DNA from: Tetrahymena elliotti 4EA
Taxonomy: Eukaryota > Ciliophora > Oligohymenophorea > Hymenostomatida > Tetrahymenidae
Reading direction: 5' to 3'
Assembly (NCBI GenBank): GCA_000231825.2
Contig: JH720293.1
Location: 992,001-1,056,000 of the forward strand
DNA: 64,000 nucleotides
Part shown: in pieces, positions 61,401 to 64,000 of the stretch
How the letters are laid out: each line of letters opens with the position of its first letter
How positions within the stretch are numbered: the first letter of the stretch is position 1
Program-made: the position numbers and the translations under genes
The notes under the pieces: generated by a model
Told to the model about the DNA's origin: nothing
The model's database searches: none
What the model saw: the letters and a program-made list of their open reading frames with translations, nothing else

Positions 61401-64000
61401 TGACAGTGAAAAATCTTGAATCTTTCCATAATGTAGACAGTTTAGATGTGAGTAATGAAAAGGGATTTAATAAAGTTTTAATCTAAGTATTAACTAAGAT
61501 TGTTTAAATAATTAATACTAAATTTAATGTTTAAAAATCATTGCTATCAGTTAGCTTTAAAACTATGAACCTTAAGCTAACTCTTATTAATAAAATTATT
61601 TGCTTGATTTTAGAAAATAAATTGAAAGACTCAGCATCAATAGCAAACTTAACAGCAATATAGGTTCTTTATGAATCAAGCACATACTATAATTAGATTC
61701 TTTTAATGCTTTTAGAAATTAATGAAGATGTTTAATATATTTTGCAATATAAATCTGGTGTAAATGAATAAAATTGGGATGTTTAGCACACTCATAGCTT
61801 TATAGTTAATCTTTTATTAGCATCTGAAAATTTACAAGGTTCTCCTTTGATATCTAAATTCAATTTTCTAAGATAAAATTTATCATGGAGGGAAGTTAAG
61901 CAGTTTTTGCACACCCTTAAATACATTAGAGAGTTAGCAAGTTACTTTCAAGTAGGAATTTTGTAGGCAAACATTATTATTTTTGAGATAATTCTTTTGA
62001 GATTTTTAAATTATGAGGGCCACTTTTTAAAAAATACTACTCTTGATTTTTAAGAAAGAGATATTGAGCAATCTAGAATTTCTTTGGATCAAAATTGTGA
62101 GATATAAAATGATAAAGATTTGAAAGAAGAGTCCTTTTAGAAGTTTATAGAATTAAGAATGGAAGAAAAATTGGAAGAGTACATTCAGGTGCTTCATTAG
62201 ATTTAGAAATACGATGAAGCTAAAAAATTACTTATCTATTCTTATGCTCATTCTAAAACTGAAGAAGTTTAGTTTTGGCTGTCAGAAATATAGTAGGGAT
62301 TTAAACGAAAAAGAGTAAGTTATGGTAAGGTAATTGAAAAAAACATTAGTTAAATGAAATATATAATCCATGAAATTAATGTGTTAAGGATAGAAAATAG
62401 TAAGATAGCTTCTTTTTAACCAGATTACTAATATGATTAAATTAAAAAAATTTAATATAGAGATGTAATGAAGGAGGCTGATGAAATTGAGAAAGAAATT
62501 GAAAGTTATGATAGAAATTCTGTTTCTTCATAAAATAAACAAATTTTAAAGTTAGACTACATAGTTTTAAGTTTAAGGATGCATATATTTTGTGCATAAT
62601 ATATTAGATATAGTAATTAGTCATAATTCTCTACTCTGCTTATGGAGAAAGCTTTTAAGAAGTTAACCTCAATTTGCTTTGAAAAAGCAGTTGGAAATTT
62701 AAGTGATATATATGAAAATTATTCTATTTAGTAAGGTGGTTGCTAAATGTATCATGCAGCTGCTAAGACTCAATAGGAAATAAATGCTTAATAATCATAA
62801 ATAGGCTTTATAATAAATCCTTTTACTAAGATATAAACACTAGTGAATAATAGAAAATATTCTTCAAATAATAAAATATTAGGAGACTTAGTAGAGTATC
62901 TTAACATAGGTAATGGATTTTCTTATTTTAAAAATACTGGAAGCAAAAGGATACAATAGATGTTAATTTAATGTTTGAAGATATATTGTAAAAATTAAAA
63001 TTCGTTAAATTGCTTTAATAACCTTAAATATTATGGGAAACTTTTGTAAGTATCTAGCATTCGTTTCCTAGTATTACATGAATTTTTAAGGATTCAGACT
63101 ATTTTAAAAGATTATTCTGATTTTTTAAGAAATGGTGTTGTCATTGATATTATAGGGAATCTACTTTTATAAAAACAATATACCTTGTAAACTCTTCATA
63201 ATTTATTTAGCAAGCGTAAATCAAGTGTCATAAATATGCAACTAAGTAGTTTTATCTAGTCTTTGAATGAAAAGCTGTTAACCTAAGATTTAGCTTTACG
63301 TACAACTAAAATGTATAAAATGTCTATGTAGTATATGATTTCACTCTTTACTTCTTCAGTTCGTATCAATCATAAAAACTTAGAAAGTGAAATATGTGAA
63401 ATGATATTTTTTTCTAGAAAAAAATTTTAGTATCTCAACCCTAAATATAGGCAAAATTTATCAAAAAATTCTTCTGAAATGGAACGAAGTGAGAGTTTAG
63501 AAACAAACAATAGAAAAAAAATTCTCTCGAAAAGCCAAAATAAAATAATTGAATAAAAAACAAATCTGGGTTCTGATATTTGTGATTTATTTTATAATAT
63601 TCTTTCTATTGATAAGAATAATTCAAAATAATCTTCATACTTAATTGTGAATGAAGATTTTTGCTCTCATATTATATCTCATAAAAATTATTATTCTTTT
63701 TCACTTAGATACACTACTTTAATTTAATCATTAAACTTACTTAATAAAATAACTGATTGCAGATTAAGCATGAGTGAAAATTCTAATTTAAATAAAATCC
63801 CGACAGTATTATGTGATGAAATTGATGGAAATTTTATAGCTTTAATAAATTTTAGGCAATTATGCTAACTCTTACATAATTCTTATCTGCAATATGACTT
63901 GACTTATGCTAAGTAATTCTTTTACCTATATCATAAATTTGATGAAACCATTAAAGAGTTATTGAGAGAAACCCCTTCTCTCATATAAGTTTACTAAAAT
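58449..64000 (+). CDS. Very large helical hypothetical protein (partial, 3' end outside)
   Basis: Exon 1 58449-58546, 62-bp intron, then an exon from 58609 to the window end without a single in-frame TGA; about 1830 residues are encoded here. The first ~350 residues are helical (FYFYHLNQMNISIDQF, IVINVIEILCYQLEDSS), followed by a ~200-residue Gln/Asn/Ser-rich insert. The rest is long Leu/Ile-rich helices in an ARM/HEAT-like rhythm (FIVNLLLASENLQGSP, REVKQFLHTLKYIRELASYF, IRFLVLHEFLRIQTILKDYS). No membrane segment, kinase or ATPase motif is seen within the visible part. An RIH-type (InsP3/ryanodine receptor) architecture was considered but is not supported by specific motifs. A palindromic E2F-type site lies upstream. 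Confidence 0.8.

Noticed and set aside
1..64000. Telomere (CCCCAA/GGGGTT) repeats, chromosome breakage sequence, transposase genes, tRNA/rRNA genes, CRISPR arrays
   Set aside because: Looked for by eye on both strands; none found. A tRNA scan would be needed to exclude a tRNA gene formally.

Overview
This window is ciliate nuclear DNA, most likely the macronuclear genome of a Tetrahymena-like oligohymenophorean. The reasons are direct. The sequence is extremely A+T-rich. Conserved genes (MSH2, ribosomal protein uL14/RPL23, a FAD amine oxidase, a protein kinase) read through only if TAA and TAG encode glutamine and TGA is the sole stop. Introns are short, AT-rich and GT...AG, mostly 49-70 bp with a few of 230-655 bp. 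No telomere repeat, transposon, rRNA, CRISPR or recognisable tRNA was seen. Coding frames are uninterrupted apart from ordinary introns, which fits macronuclear rather than micronuclear DNA. A 100-base N run at 21386-21485 is an assembly gap.

Left part (1-21 kb): an MFS sugar-porter-like transporter (+), a small LRR-like protein (+), a C2H2 zinc-finger protein (-) divergent from MSH2 (+), an Asn/Gln-rich protein (-), an ULK/ATG1-like Ser/Thr kinase (-) and a kelch-repeat protein (-). The divergent zinc-finger/MSH2 promoter carries two E2F-like TTTGGCG[C/G] sites.

Middle (21-45 kb): two convergent coiled-coil genes, a secreted Cys-rich protein (-), the transcription/mRNA-export factor ENY2/Sus1 (-) with a 5-nt first exon, a large cyclic-nucleotide-binding voltage-gated-type K+ channel (+) with a C-terminal zinc-knuckle-like motif, a Ser/Asn-rich protein (-), a MORN-repeat protein (-) with a decayed partial copy of its 3' end just downstream, a Gln-rich coiled-coil protein (-) and a small one-membrane-segment protein (+).

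Right part (45-64 kb): one or two long coiled-coil genes (-) that may be a single gene, ribosomal protein uL14/RPL23 (-, 4 exons), a flavin amine oxidase (+), and the first ~1830 residues of a very large unrecognised protein (+) that runs off the window and has a perfect palindromic E2F-type site (TTTTGCGCGCAAAA) upstream.

Genes are independent transcription units with no operon structure. Exon joins were made by eye from reading frame, splice-site consensus and family conservation; they are firm for conserved genes and tentative for coiled-coil genes. Intergenic stretches are 80-90% A+T with little visible structure.
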